NCBI RefSeq assembly: GCF_000023865.1
Contig: NC_013159.1
Coordinates: 3,312,001 to 3,376,000 of the forward strand
Reading direction: 5' to 3'
Source of the DNA: Saccharomonospora viridis DSM 43017
GTDB taxonomy: Bacteria; Actinomycetota; Actinomycetes; Mycobacteriales; Pseudonocardiaceae
Length of the DNA stretch: 64,000 nt
Part shown: piece after piece, positions 56,033 to 64,000 of the stretch
Layout of the letters: the number at the start of each line of letters is the position of its first letter
Position numbering within the stretch: the stretch's first letter is position 1
Translations under genes and position numbers: made by a program
Notes under the pieces: model-generated
Seen by the model: only the letters and a program-made list of their open reading frames with translations
Database searches by the model: none
What the model was told of the DNA's origin: nothing

Positions 56033-56401
56033 TCAGGCGCGGCCGGGCAGTACCCGCAGGTGTCCCCGCCTGCCCTGCCCCCTTCTGGGCTGCTCCGGCG
56101 GTTCGGAGGACTGGGGCGCCGGACGGTCGTACCGCCCCGCCTCGCGCACGGCCTCGGCCAGAGCGGTCAGCTCGTCGCTGGACGGCTCCGGCACAGCGAA
56201 TTCTCCCTCGTGACGGACGACCTCCCACCCCTTGGGCGCTGTGAGCCGTAGGGCGTGTGCCTCGCAGAGGTCGTACGAATGGGGCTCCGACGCCGTAGCC
56301 AAGGGGCCGACCACAGCCGTGGAGTCGCTGTAGGCGTAGGTCAGCGTCGCAACAGCGGGCTCGAGGCAACCCGTCCGCGAACACTTTCGCACGCTCCGCA
56401 C
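56033..56401 (-). CDS. DUF3499 family protein (Rv3258c-like)
   Basis: This 122-residue protein starts MRSVRKCSRTGCLEPAVATLTYAYSDSTAVVG and has DLCEAHALRLTAPKGWEVVRHEG, with C-x4-C and C-x2-H suggesting a zinc-binding module. The C-terminus is polar, Arg/Pro-rich and variable. Function unknown; conserved beside manB across actinobacteria. Start: GTG, with a TATGGT element 8 nt upstream, so it may be leaderless or nearly so. It is divergent from the Rv3259-like gene with 85 bp between starts. Confidence 0.88.
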   Translation of the reverse strand: MRSVRKCSRTGCLEPAVATLTYAYSDSTAVVGPLATASEPHSYDLCEAHALRLTAPKGWEVVRHEGEFAVPEPSSDELTALAEAVREAGRYDRPAPQSSEPPEQPRRGQGRRGHLRVLPGRA

Positions 56402-56473
56402 AATTGCTCACCATAGCCTGTGAACGGCCGCATGCGGCGCCGACACACCGGAATGTCGCCATGGCGCGGGGGC

Positions 56474-56479
56474 TAGGCT
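56474..56479 (+). promoter_or_regulatory. Leaderless-type -10 element (TAGGCT)
   Basis: TAGGCT is followed by 7 nt and the GTG at 56487, the same hexamer and spacing as upstream of the BpsA-like gene. No ribosome binding site is present. Confidence 0.6.
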
Positions 56480-56486
56480 TCCCCAC

Positions 56487-56954
56487 GTGGCTATGTCGAG
56501 AGGCGCGCGACGACGGCGAGGCGTGCACCGTGACCGGCACGGTCGTGGTCTGCGGGGTCCGCTGTTCCCCTCGACGGTGCCTGCCGCGTCGAGCCGGGCC
56601 GAGAAGTTCGACGCCCTCGTGCTCGACGCCTTGGAGCCGATCGAGGCGCGATGGCGACACGACCTCACCGAACTCGACGTAGCCGTGGACGAGGTCCCCG
56701 AAGTGCACATGGAGATCCCGCCCACGCAGATCGACGGTGTGCTGCTCGACGGGAGGGTGCCGCTGTCGCGACTGGTGCCCCCCGGCGTGGACCGGGACGG
56801 GCTGCCCACCAGGGCGAGGATCGTGCTGTACCGCCGACCGCTGGAGGCACGGGCCAAGGACCCGGCCGAGCTGTCCGAACTCGTCCACGACGTGCTCGTC
56901 GAACAGATCGCCAATTACCTCGGGGTGGAGCCGGACATCATCGAAGGTGGATGA
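56487..56954 (+). CDS. Zincin-like 'metallopeptidase family' protein without HEXXH (Rv3259-like)
   Basis: This 155-residue protein starts AMSRGARRRRGVHRDRHGRGLRGPLFPSTVPA and continues FDALVLDALEPIEARW and RARIVLYRRPLEARA. It ends in LSELVHDVLVEQIANYLGVEPDIIEGG. The family is annotated as minimal metallopeptidase (TT1485-like), whose active members carry HEIGHHFG; here the same position reads EQIANYLG, so zinc ligands are missing. Start: GTG 56487; ATG two codons in is possible. The alpha/beta-hydrolase gene follows 4 bp downstream. Confidence 0.82.
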   Translation: MAMSRGARRRRGVHRDRHGRGLRGPLFPSTVPAASSRAEKFDALVLDALEPIEARWRHDLTELDVAVDEVPEVHMEIPPTQIDGVLLDGRVPLSRLVPPGVDRDGLPTRARIVLYRRPLEARAKDPAELSELVHDVLVEQIANYLGVEPDIIEGG

Positions 56955-56958
56955 CGGC

Positions 56959-57690
56959 ATGGAGGTCACGGCGCGGCCGTTGCTCGTGTTCGTCCACAGC
57001 CCGTTGGTGGGCCCCTCGACCTGGACGGCGGTGGCCGAGCGACTCGGGAGTCGATATCCGGTCGTCACCCCCTCGCTGACCGGCGTGTTCGCGAAGAGCG
57101 GCGACCCGGGCCTCTACCACGCACTCGCGGACGCCGTGGCGCTGCCCGTGCCGGACACCGGGGAGCCGGTGGTGCTCGTCGCTCACAGCGGGGCGGGGGC
57201 ACTGCTTCCGGTCGTCGCCGAGCGGCTCGGTGACCGGGTGCGGGCGGCCGTCTATGTCGACGCCCTGCCACCGCACCCCGGCAGCCGCTGGCTCGACACC
57301 GTCCCGCAGGAACTGCGGGACCACCTCCTCGGTCTCGCCCACAACGGCTTGCTACCGCCGTGGAACGAATGGTTCCCGCCCGAGGTGCTCGCCGAGCTGC
57401 TGCCCGAACCCGGCCTCCGCGAGAAGTTCGTCGCTGAACTGCCGAGAGTTCCGGTGACGTACCTGGCCGAGCCCGCTCCCTCCGCAGCGGAGGTGAACCC
57501 GGCCGCCTACCTGAGGTTGAGCGAGGGGTACGACGAGGTCGCCGACGAAGCTGAAAGCCGAGGTTGGTGGGTACGTCGGCGGCAGTACGACCACCTCGCT
57601 CCGCTGACCCGGCCCGGCGACGTCGCCGCCCTGGTCGACGCGGCCGTCACCGCACTCGACGTAGGGACGGGACCATCGTCAGCACGGTGA
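56959..57690 (+). CDS. Alpha/beta hydrolase
   Basis: This 243-residue hydrolase has an oxyanion loop LVFVHSPLVGPSTWTAVA, nucleophile elbow VVLVAHSGAGALLPVVAERL, VPVTYLAEPAPSAAEVNPAAY and catalytic His in RRQYDHLAPLTRPGDVA. The substrate is unknown. Start: ATG 56959; GTG 56947 would overlap the Rv3259-like stop. Cotranscribed with the Rv3259-like gene. Its last 44 bp overlap the 3' end of the convergent glycosyltransferase-like gene. Confidence 0.86.
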   Translation: MEVTARPLLVFVHSPLVGPSTWTAVAERLGSRYPVVTPSLTGVFAKSGDPGLYHALADAVALPVPDTGEPVVLVAHSGAGALLPVVAERLGDRVRAAVYVDALPPHPGSRWLDTVPQELRDHLLGLAHNGLLPPWNEWFPPEVLAELLPEPGLREKFVAELPRVPVTYLAEPAPSAAEVNPAAYLRLSEGYDEVADEAESRGWWVRRRQYDHLAPLTRPGDVAALVDAAVTALDVGTGPSSAR

Positions 57691-60283
57691 ACAACACCGC
57701 GCCGAGCTGCCCCAACAGCAGCAGGTCATACCGATCGCCGTCGAACCACACGCGGACCTCGGCCGACTCGGGCGGCACCGCGACCGCCACCTGACGGCCC
57801 CACGCGAGCACGATCGGCGCCGTTTCGCCGTCCACCGTGGCGCGCCAACCGGGTTCGTACACCGCCGACAGCACCAGAAGCCGCCCCTCGGGCCCCTCCG
57901 ACACCCGCACCCCGACATCCGGGGGTGTGGCCTCGACCGCCACGGACGCGGGCGACGTCATCAATTCGGCATCGGGGGGCTGGCCGTTGACCGAGCGGCG
58001 CGCCTGTTCCGAGGAGACCAGCGTCACGGCTCCCGCGGTCGGGGTCAGCCGCAGCACCGTACGCCCGTCGGCGGTGGCAGGCGCGGGGGCGACCAGGTCG
58101 TCGGCCTCCCGCAGCAACCGAGCACCGTCCTCCCCTTCGGGGAGCACCACGAACAGCACGCCCGCGGCCGCCACGGCCGTCACCGCCTCCCGGGAGGCGG
58201 CCAGCAACTGTTGTTGCCACGTGGCCAGCCGGGACGGCGCGTTGCCGACGGGCACCAGCGCGTCGTCCCCGAACTTCGGCGCACGTCCCGCGGTGAGCCT
58301 GGGCATGTCGTCGGGGTCGTCCGGGTCACCGAGCACGAACACCCCGCGCCCCGTGGCGGCGAGCTCGGCGTTCACCGACGGTGCCAGCAGCTCCGATGTC
58401 TTCCGCACGGAGCCACCCCGTCCGGCGAGCACGTCGCCGACGGCCAGGACGAGTAAGGCCACCGCGGCCGCGGCAGCGACCACCCGCACCCCCACAGACC
58501 GATGGGGGCGGACGGAAGTGCCGGAGGAATCCCTTTCCCGTCCGCCGGCGGATCGCTCCGCGCACGCGACGAGCACGATCGCCAGCAGACCGGCCCCCAC
58601 GAACAACAACGGCACCCCGACGAAGCCGGGAGCCGGAGCGCCACCCCGCACGGGTATCGCCTCGGCGGACGACAACGCGACGACCCCGAGCGCGCCGAGC
58701 ACCACCAAGCCACCCGCGGGCACCATACGCACCGAACGCCGTACGACGAGGGCCACGACGGCCGCCAGGAGCACGACGACCCCCACCGGTGAGCCACCGG
58801 GCCCACCGGGGTCGAGGGTGAGCAACTGCCCCACACTCGGTTCGGCGGTGGCGGGCCCGCCCACCCCGTGCACCACCAGAGCGGGACGAGCGACGAGCGT
58901 GGGCACCCACGGCAACAGCAGCGCCAGAGGCAACAACACGAGCACGGCCAGCCCGCCTGCCCGCCTCGCCAGCCGCTCCCGCCACGGGGGCGCCACCACG
59001 AACGCGATCACACCCACGACCGTCAGCAGCAGGTAGGTGAACGGGGCGAACGCCGACAACACCGCCACACCGAGTGCCGTCGCCACACTCCGGTACACCC
59101 TGCGGGAACGGACCGGGCCGTAACCGACAGCCACCGTCCCGACCAACACGAGCGGCAGCAGTATGTGGACCACCACGACGTCGAGACGCCCCGAGGCCAC
59201 GGCCGCCGTCGCAGGCGGAAGCAGCCCGTACGCGACGGCGAGCCCCGTCCTGACCCAACGCCCGACCCGGATCCGCCGCATGGCCAGATATGCCGACAAC
59301 GCGGCGAGCGGTACATCACCGAGCACCAACAGCGCCACGAGCGCCGCCGGACCGCCCAACGGCTCCAGCGGAGCACCCAGCACGCCGAGCACGGCCAGAG
59401 CGGTCGGAGCCGCGCTCGCGGTCCCACCCGACACGCCGTGCCATGCGCCGAGGTACTCCCTCCACACCTGACCGAGGTCACCGACCGGCAGCAGGGCGCC
59501 ACCGGCGAGGTCCAACCCGAACCGTCCGGAGTTCAAGACCACGGCGACCACGGCCGAGGCCACCAGCAGCGCCACCGGCGGCGACCAACGGGTCCGGACC
59601 AAACGGGAAAGCCGTCCGCCCCCACGTTCGTCCCCCGAACCCGCCGGGTCCTCGGCTACGACGGTGCTCTGTCGCTTCTGGTCCTCCCCCGCGGGAAGCC
59701 CCTGAAGGCGGGCCCGCGGCACACACAGCAAAGGCCCGTCCGTACCCGGTCCGTCCCAGAACGCCAGTGGCACCAACGCTCCGGACTCGGGCACGTCCGA
59801 TGCCCTGCCCGATCCGCCGTCGCGATCCGACTTTCCGATTCCCCCGTTCCTCTCGCCGGGGAACGGGGCGAGCACCGCTGTCGACGGCGCCGTCTCGGCC
59901 GCCTCCACCAGCGAGGCGAGACAGTCCGGCGCGGGAACCCGACCGTCGTACAGCGGCCACACCCAGTCACCGAGGTCGTCCCACCGCTGCCGCGCATGGT
60001 CGACCGCGCAGGCCACGGCCTCGGCGTCGTCGGTGTCCGCCGACACGCGCAACACGCCGTCCACCGCGACGTGCTCGACCTCGTCGGGCACGTCGGTCAC
60101 AATGCCCGGCGTGCCCGACACTGTGGTCACCAACAGGACACGTCGCGGTCGGACGGGGCCGCTGCGCAGAGCTGACAGCGTCTCGGACACTGTCTCGGAC
60201 AGTCGTCCGTGCGCGTCCCGGCGGACTATCACAGCCAGAACAGGCGCGAGACGAACCTCTGAAGCAACGAACGTGGACGGCAA
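57647..60283 (-). CDS. Glycosyltransferase-like polytopic membrane protein with reduced GT domain
   Basis: This 878-residue protein has an N-terminal part (1-210) that looks like a shrunken GT2 domain: APVLAVIVRRDAHGRLSETVSETLSAL, then DWVWPLYDGRVPAPDCLASLVEAAE where active relatives have an acidic D-D-x motif. About twelve membrane helices follow (235-600) and a large extracytoplasmic C-terminal domain (600-855) ending in a last helix. Homologues sit near whiB and cofD/fbiA genes in actinobacteria. Catalytic competence is doubtful because the metal-binding acidic pair is not seen. Start: TTG with ggagagg close upstream. It overlaps the hydrolase gene tail-to-tail. Confidence 0.8.
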   Translation of the reverse strand: MPSTFVASEVRLAPVLAVIVRRDAHGRLSETVSETLSALRSGPVRPRRVLLVTTVSGTPGIVTDVPDEVEHVAVDGVLRVSADTDDAEAVACAVDHARQRWDDLGDWVWPLYDGRVPAPDCLASLVEAAETAPSTAVLAPFPGERNGGIGKSDRDGGSGRASDVPESGALVPLAFWDGPGTDGPLLCVPRARLQGLPAGEDQKRQSTVVAEDPAGSGDERGGGRLSRLVRTRWSPPVALLVASAVVAVVLNSGRFGLDLAGGALLPVGDLGQVWREYLGAWHGVSGGTASAAPTALAVLGVLGAPLEPLGGPAALVALLVLGDVPLAALSAYLAMRRIRVGRWVRTGLAVAYGLLPPATAAVASGRLDVVVVHILLPLVLVGTVAVGYGPVRSRRVYRSVATALGVAVLSAFAPFTYLLLTVVGVIAFVVAPPWRERLARRAGGLAVLVLLPLALLLPWVPTLVARPALVVHGVGGPATAEPSVGQLLTLDPGGPGGSPVGVVVLLAAVVALVVRRSVRMVPAGGLVVLGALGVVALSSAEAIPVRGGAPAPGFVGVPLLFVGAGLLAIVLVACAERSAGGRERDSSGTSVRPHRSVGVRVVAAAAAVALLVLAVGDVLAGRGGSVRKTSELLAPSVNAELAATGRGVFVLGDPDDPDDMPRLTAGRAPKFGDDALVPVGNAPSRLATWQQQLLAASREAVTAVAAAGVLFVVLPEGEDGARLLREADDLVAPAPATADGRTVLRLTPTAGAVTLVSSEQARRSVNGQPPDAELMTSPASVAVEATPPDVGVRVSEGPEGRLLVLSAVYEPGWRATVDGETAPIVLAWGRQVAVAVPPESAEVRVWFDGDRYDLLLLGQLGAVLFTVLTMVPSLRRVR

Positions 60284-60346
60284 GTGCCTCTCCGCGTGGC
60301 GAAACGATCGAGGGCACTCACTCTAACGAGCGGCCGACCCGGAAGG

Positions 60347-60634
60347 TCACACGGCGCGCTTCTTCAGCTTCCTACGTTCCCTCTCGGACAGTCCGCCCCA
60401 GATGCCGAACCGTTCGTCGTGCGCCAGTGCGTATTCGAGGCAATCGGCCTTGACCTCGCACACTTGACAGATGCGTTTGGCTTCCCGGGTCGAGCCCCCC
60501 TTCTCCGGGAAGAACGCTTCAGGATCGGTCTGCGCGCACAGGGCGCGTTCCTGCCAATCCTGCTCCTCAGCGACGTCGAAGAGCTCGGTGAGTACACCCA
60601 GACCCTCCTCTTCCGGGTGTCCACCCCTCTCCAT
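60347..60634 (-). CDS. whiB2: WhiB-family iron-sulfur regulator, WhiB/WhiB2 type
   Basis: This 95-residue protein closely follows Streptomyces WhiB: DWQERALCAQTDPEAFFPEKGG, STREAKRICQVCEVKADCLEYAL, DERFGIWGGLSERERRKLKKRAV. Four Cys ligate a [4Fe-4S] cluster; WhiB/WhiB2 acts with WhiA in starting sporulation septation or cell division. Start: ATG 60634 with ggggga upstream, preferred over GTG 60697, which would add 21 residues. Located after the Rv3259-like gene as whiB2 is in M. tuberculosis. Single gene, divergent from the M50 protease gene. Confidence 0.94.
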   Translation of the reverse strand: MERGGHPEEEGLGVLTELFDVAEEQDWQERALCAQTDPEAFFPEKGGSTREAKRICQVCEVKADCLEYALAHDERFGIWGGLSERERRKLKKRAV

Positions 60635-60913
60635 GACGTTCCCCCATTCTCTTCCAGTAGTGTCCAGCCGCACGTCCGCCTCCTCGCTTTCACGCACTCC
60701 CAGGGCCGGCGGTACTGGATGTCCCCCACTGCCCCCCTTTAAGACAGCGAAATGACATCAATGTGATTACACCGGTGTAGTGCTGCCGGGTCAAGCGGAG
60801 TAGCGAGGTTGGGGGATACTTGTGGCGGCACGCGCAAGTGGACACGCCGACAACATCGCAACCGGTTTCGCCGAAGTTCGCCCACAGGCGAACGGAGAGG
60901 ACTCACCGAGCCC

Positions 60914-61684
60914 GTGCAACGTTCAGTCGTCCGACCCAGCCCGCTCTTCTACGCCATCCTCGCCGTCACCGTCGTCGGAGGCGCGCTCACCGCGACGATG
61001 GAGCTCACCGAGCTCCGCGACCGACCGGTGCTCGGCACGCTCGGGATGTTTCTCCTCGTACTCGGCGGGTGGGCGCTCTCGCTGACGTTGCACGAATTCG
61101 GTCACGCCATCGTCGCCTACAAAGGCGGGGACCGCGAGGTGGCGGCCAAGGGCTACCTGTCACTGGACATCCGCCGCTACACCGATCCGGTCATGTCCCT
61201 GGTACTCCCCCTGATCATCCTCGCCATCGGCGGTATCCCGCTGCCGGGCGGTGCGGTCTGGATCAACCGCTGGGCGCTGCGTTCACGGTCGGTGTCGTCC
61301 TGGGTGTCCCTGGCGGGCCCGCTGAGCAACCTGACGATCGGTGTCGTGCTGACCGCCGTGGTCGCCACAGTGTCGATGCCGTTCGGCCTGCTCGCCGGGC
61401 TGTCCTACCTGGCGTCGCTCCAGATCCTCGCGTTCGTCATCAACATCCTGCCCGTGCCGGGCCTCGACGGATTCGGCGCCATCGAACCCTACCTGTCACC
61501 GCAAATGCGCGAGTTCGGCGCAAAGGCCCGACCGTGGGCTCCACTCGTGCTGTTCGCGCTGATCATCGGTGTTCCCGGCGTCGGTGCCGCCCTGTGGCAG
61601 TTCACCGATTTCGTCTTCGCCGCGGTCGGCGGTGACGCGTTCGCGGCGGTCGCCGGTCAGTACCTGTTCATGTTCTGGCGCTGA
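60914..61684 (+). CDS. Site-2 protease (M50 family) membrane metalloprotease
   Basis: This 256-residue polytopic protein has about six hydrophobic segments. Zinc site HEFGHA lies in LTLHEFGHAIVAYKGGDREVA and the third ligand in NILPVPGLDGFGAIEPYL; GPLSNLTIG is the usual LAGPLSN motif. It cleaves a membrane-embedded substrate (regulated intramembrane proteolysis) that cannot be named here. Start: GTG 60914 (MQRSVVRPSPLFYAIL); TTG 60809 would add a 35-residue basic extension and is less likely. Monocistronic, ending at a shared hairpin. Confidence 0.9.
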   Translation: MQRSVVRPSPLFYAILAVTVVGGALTATMELTELRDRPVLGTLGMFLLVLGGWALSLTLHEFGHAIVAYKGGDREVAAKGYLSLDIRRYTDPVMSLVLPLIILAIGGIPLPGGAVWINRWALRSRSVSSWVSLAGPLSNLTIGVVLTAVVATVSMPFGLLAGLSYLASLQILAFVINILPVPGLDGFGAIEPYLSPQMREFGAKARPWAPLVLFALIIGVPGVGAALWQFTDFVFAAVGGDAFAAVAGQYLFMFWR

Positions 61685-61753
61685 CCGGCCGACGCCGAGC
61701 CCGACCGCCGCCGCACGACCCACCGGCCGCGACACGAAAGCCGACGATGCGGG

Positions 61754-61778
61754 GCGGGTCGACGACTACCCGACCCGC
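61754..61778. terminator. Hairpin between convergent M50 and membrane-protein genes
   Basis: 8-bp arms (61754-61761 and 61771-61778) with a 9-nt loop overlap the last codons of the minus-strand gene and lie 70 bp after the M50 stop. Confidence 0.55.
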
Positions 61779-62221
61779 ATCGACTCCTTGGCCGCCGCGC
61801 CGCCCAACACCACGGCGGCGGGTAGGGCACCTCCGACCAACAGCAACATCGCTCGCCAATCGACCATGAGGACCGTGTCCCCACCCGGTCCGGCCACCCC
61901 CAGCACGAGTAGGGTCGACAACCACGCCAACAGCGGGATCATCGCCAACCTGCGCGACGCCACCCGCTGCGCCGCGACCACCAACAACGGGGTCGTCACG
62001 ACGGCGACGAGCACACTGATCGGAAAGGGCGCGTCACCGAGCTCGGGCAGCACCAGGCCGTCGAACCGCAACGGCAGGTAGAACAGCTCCAACGTCGCGA
62101 GCAACACGGCGTCGAACGACAAAAGCGCGATCATCGGCCACCCTCGGCCCCGCGTCGCTCCCCTCGAGTCCACCGACCGCCTGGTCTCCCTCGATCCGAC
62201 GGACGACGTGGCCACGGTCAC
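61766..62221 (-). CDS. Membrane protein adjacent to mshB
   Basis: This 151-residue protein has an Arg/Ser-rich N-terminus (1-28) and four or five hydrophobic segments (about 30-50, 66-85, 92-108, 120-143). No catalytic residues are recognised. Start: ATG or GTG overlapping the mshB stop by 4 bp, so it is cotranscribed and translationally coupled with mshB. It could assist mycothiol metabolism or be unrelated; the sequence does not say. Confidence 0.78.
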   Translation of the reverse strand: MTVATSSVGSRETRRSVDSRGATRGRGWPMIALLSFDAVLLATLELFYLPLRFDGLVLPELGDAPFPISVLVAVVTTPLLVVAAQRVASRRLAMIPLLAWLSTLLVLGVAGPGGDTVLMVDWRAMLLLVGGALPAAVVLGGAAAKESMRVG

Positions 62222-63048
62222 AGTCCTCCGAAGAGGTCGGTGTCGGCGCCCTCCTTCGGACCGCGAGCGAGCACGAAGAACTCGGTGGTGGGCACCGGCT
62301 GGGCGATGCCGTTGGACAGCGCGAAGCAGTCGGGCCCCACCGTTATCTGGGTGCGGTGCGCCCGCAGCGCCGCGAACTTGACCTCTCGGTAGGCACTGAT
62401 GTCGACACGCGTGGTGATGTCCGCATCCGGGGTGGTCGGCAACTCCTCGTCGGCGGGCACCCGGAACGGCACCCGCTCGTCACGTCGCAACGCCGCCAAC
62501 CCGCGGGTCGTCGCCTCCCGAGAGGACACCGTGTAGAACAGGCGGCGAACCCCCTCGGAACGCTCCACGGCCGCCGTGGCGACCCGGTGTGCCCGAATGT
62601 GGTCGGGGTGCCCGTAGCCGCCGTTGGGGTCGTACGTCACGACCACCTCGGGACGTACCTCGTCGAACACGGCGAGCAACTGCTCGACCTGTTCGGACAT
62701 CGCTCCCCGCACGAAAGCGCGCGGATGCTCGTTCGATTCGACACCCGCCATACCCGAGTCACGCCAACGGCCGGGCCCGCCGAGGAACCGGTGCTCCGAC
62801 CAGCCCAGCGCCACCCCGGCCTCGGCCAGTTCGCCGATTCGGTAGCCGCCGAGCTGGTCACCGGCCCACGCACCGAGTTGCTCGAGCTCGGCGGGGATGA
62901 TCTCCCCCTCCTCACCGAGGGTGCAGGTCACCACTGTGACGTGCGCCCCTTCGGCCGAGTAGCGGGCGATGGTCCCGCCCGTGGTGATGCTCTCGTCGTC
63001 TGGGTGTGCGTGAACGAACAGCACCCTGCGGCCGTCTACCGAGGTCAC
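62218..63048 (-). CDS. mshB: GlcNAc-Ins deacetylase MshB (mycothiol biosynthesis)
   Basis: This 276-residue LmbE-family deacetylase has zinc ligands and the catalytic Asp in VLFVHAHPDDESITTGGT and the third ligand in GGYGHPDHIRAHRVA. It contains the MshB-specific stretch FLGGPGRWRDSGMAGVESNEHPRAF in parts. It removes acetyl from GlcNAc-inositol, the second step toward mycothiol, the actinobacterial thiol that resets RsrA-type switches. Start: GTG 63048, with a leaderless -10 upstream. It forms a two-gene operon with the small membrane protein. Confidence 0.95.
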   Translation of the reverse strand: MTSVDGRRVLFVHAHPDDESITTGGTIARYSAEGAHVTVVTCTLGEEGEIIPAELEQLGAWAGDQLGGYRIGELAEAGVALGWSEHRFLGGPGRWRDSGMAGVESNEHPRAFVRGAMSEQVEQLLAVFDEVRPEVVVTYDPNGGYGHPDHIRAHRVATAAVERSEGVRRLFYTVSSREATTRGLAALRRDERVPFRVPADEELPTTPDADITTRVDISAYREVKFAALRAHRTQITVGPDCFALSNGIAQPVPTTEFFVLARGPKEGADTDLFGGL

Positions 63049-63054
63049 AACTTA

Positions 63055-63060
63055 AGATTA
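63055..63060 (-). promoter_or_regulatory. Leaderless-type -10 element (TAATCT, minus strand)
   Basis: On the minus strand TAATCT is followed by 6 nt (taagtt) and the GTG of mshB at 63048. No ribosome binding site is present. Confidence 0.6.
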
Positions 63061-63164
63061 GTTCCTTAGTACCGTCCCCACAGCGGCGCGTCTGCATTAT
63101 CCTCGCGCCAAGTCACAACCACACACGCCGTGACGACCCCAAACTCCCCCACGAAGGGCTTCTG

Positions 63165-64000
63165 GTGAGCGTAGAAGCAATGTCGCCGCAAGCGGCGGAT
63201 ACGTCGTCGGAATCCGTGCTGTCCATATCGGACTTGAAGATCTCCTTCTCGACCGAGGACGGCGTCGTCGAAGCGGTCAAGGGAATCGGTTTCGACGTCG
63301 CCCCCGGCGAGATTCTGGCGATCGTTGGTGAGTCCGGGTCGGGCAAGTCGGTCACCTCGATGTCGGTACCCGGCCTGTTGCCGAAGACCGCCCACATCCA
63401 GGGCGAGCGCAGATTGGGCGCGGTTGACCTGAGTCACATGACGTCCAAGGAGCTGCGCAAGCACCGCGGTAACGACGTCGCCATGATCTTCCAGGAGCCG
63501 ATGACGGCTCTGAACCCCATGTACACGATCGGTTGGCAGGTCCGGGAAGCCCTGCTGGCCCACAAGGACATCTCCAAGCAGGCCGCCAACAAACGAGCCA
63601 TCGAGCTGCTCGACATGGTCGGCATCCCCGAGCCGGAGAAACGCTTCAAGCAGTATCCGCACCAGCTCTCCGGCGGTCTGCGGCAGCGCGTGGTCATCGC
63701 CATCGCCATCGCGTGCGACCCCAAGGTCATCATCGCCGACGAACCCACCACGGCGCTCGACGTGACGGTACAGGCGGAGATCCTGGCCCTGTTGCGCAAA
63801 CTGCGCGACACCCTCAACACCGCGATCGTGCTCATCACCCACGACATGGGCGTCGTGGCCGACCTGGCCGACCGCGTGGTGGTGATGTACCAGGGCGAAA
63901 TCGTCGAGCAGGCCCCGGTGCACGAGCTGTTCAACAATCCGCAGCAAGAGTACACCAAGCGCCTGCTGGCCGCCGTTCCCGTGCTCGGCCAACGTCCCGA
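63165..64000 (+). CDS. Oligopeptide/dipeptide ABC transporter ATP-binding protein, OppD/DppD type (3' end outside window)
   Basis: The frame is open from GTG 63165 to the window end (278 codons), so the gene is truncated only by the window. It shows Walker A AIVGESGSGKSVT, Q-loop IFQEPMTALNPMYTIGWQV, signature LSGGLRQRVVIAIAIACDP, Walker B VIIADEPTTALDVTVQ, H-loop ITHDMGVVADLADRV and VMYQGEIVEQAPVHELFNNPQQEYTKRLL, typical of OppD/DppD, which pairs with OppF to energise peptide uptake. Start: GTG with gaaggg upstream. The region just after Walker A (GERRLGAVDLSHM) lacks the usual GxIxFxG wording. Permease genes are not visible. Confidence 0.92.
   Translation, partial: MSVEAMSPQAADTSSESVLSISDLKISFSTEDGVVEAVKGIGFDVAPGEILAIVGESGSGKSVTSMSVPGLLPKTAHIQGERRLGAVDLSHMTSKELRKHRGNDVAMIFQEPMTALNPMYTIGWQVREALLAHKDISKQAANKRAIELLDMVGIPEPEKRFKQYPHQLSGGLRQRVVIAIAIACDPKVIIADEPTTALDVTVQAEILALLRKLRDTLNTAIVLITHDMGVVADLADRVVVMYQGEIVEQAPVHELFNNPQQEYTKRLLAAVPVLGQRP

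Noticed and set aside
61569..62081. 170-codon plus-strand frame spanning the M50 end and the mshB-linked membrane gene
   Set aside because: It crosses the end of one gene and runs antisense to another, with Ser/Arg/Thr-rich shadow composition.

Overview
The window is high-GC actinobacterial DNA. Gene content points to a mycolata-related family, most likely Pseudonocardiaceae (Saccharomonospora/Amycolatopsis-like); the genus is inference. Markers are Kgd-type 2-oxoglutarate decarboxylase, MtrA-MtrB-LpqB, two WhiB proteins, mycothiol synthesis (MshB) with a SigH/RsrA thiol switch, WS/DGAT, EspG/PPE-like type VII secretion proteins and a 24-residue bL37 ribosomal protein. From about 18.4 kb to 60.6 kb the order largely follows what I know of M. 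tuberculosis Rv3218-Rv3260c (lipid kinase, whiB1, pdtaS, sigH-rshA, SRAP, rsgA, tgs, Rv3235, secA1, hpf, comF, lpqB, mtrB, mtrA, tmk, manA, manB, whiB2), with insertions and losses.

Layout. 0-12.3 kb: tail of a fused ABC exporter, kgd, a trimethylamine-monooxygenase-like FMO, a secreted subtilase with P-domain, a BpsA-like aminopropyltransferase and a membrane protein. 12.4-18.1 kb: malic enzyme, a dTDP-sugar epimerase, a Tat-exported cholesterol oxidase, a histidine phosphatase, an SSAT-like acetyltransferase, a 4 x 21-bp tandem repeat and a membrane protein. 18.4-26.2 kb: stress/regulation block: DGK-like kinase, whiB1 behind a CRP-type box, pdtaS, bL37, ybaK, autoregulated sigH-rsrA, hydrolase, SRAP, rsgA. 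aroA, expected between SRAP and rsgA, is not there. 26.2-32.9 kb: two tandem paralogous lipoproteins with matching ECF-type promoters, pruA, DUF6912 gene, WS/DGAT, TrmH-type methyltransferase. 32.9-36.9 kb: a tight four-gene type VII secretion accessory cassette (small W-containing protein, DUF3558 lipoprotein, PPE-like, EspG) of visibly lower GC, a HAD gene and a repeat-bearing non-coding stretch. 36.9-48.3 kb: Rv3235-like, secA, hpf, comF, lpqB-mtrB-mtrA, IclR regulator, tmk. 48.4-64 kb: a large membrane protein with a dead hydrolase domain, a LAXTG wall protein, manA/SIS/Trm112/manB, DUF3499, Rv3259-like, hydrolase, polytopic glycosyltransferase-like protein, WhiB2-like, M50 protease, mshB and the start of an OppD-type ATPase.

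Working together: mshB makes mycothiol, which sets the redox state sensed by the SigH/RsrA pair. manA and manB supply mannose phosphates for wall glycolipids. secA with hpf, and mtrAB-lpqB, tie secretion, ribosome dormancy and the envelope/cell cycle. At least nine genes show a TANNNT -10 element 6-7 nt before the start codon, suggesting leaderless mRNAs. Several other genes use TTG starts fixed by strong Shine-Dalgarno sequences.

I saw no tRNA, rRNA, CRISPR array, insertion sequence or replication origin. All family assignments come from reading motifs and recalled sequences; no database search was run.
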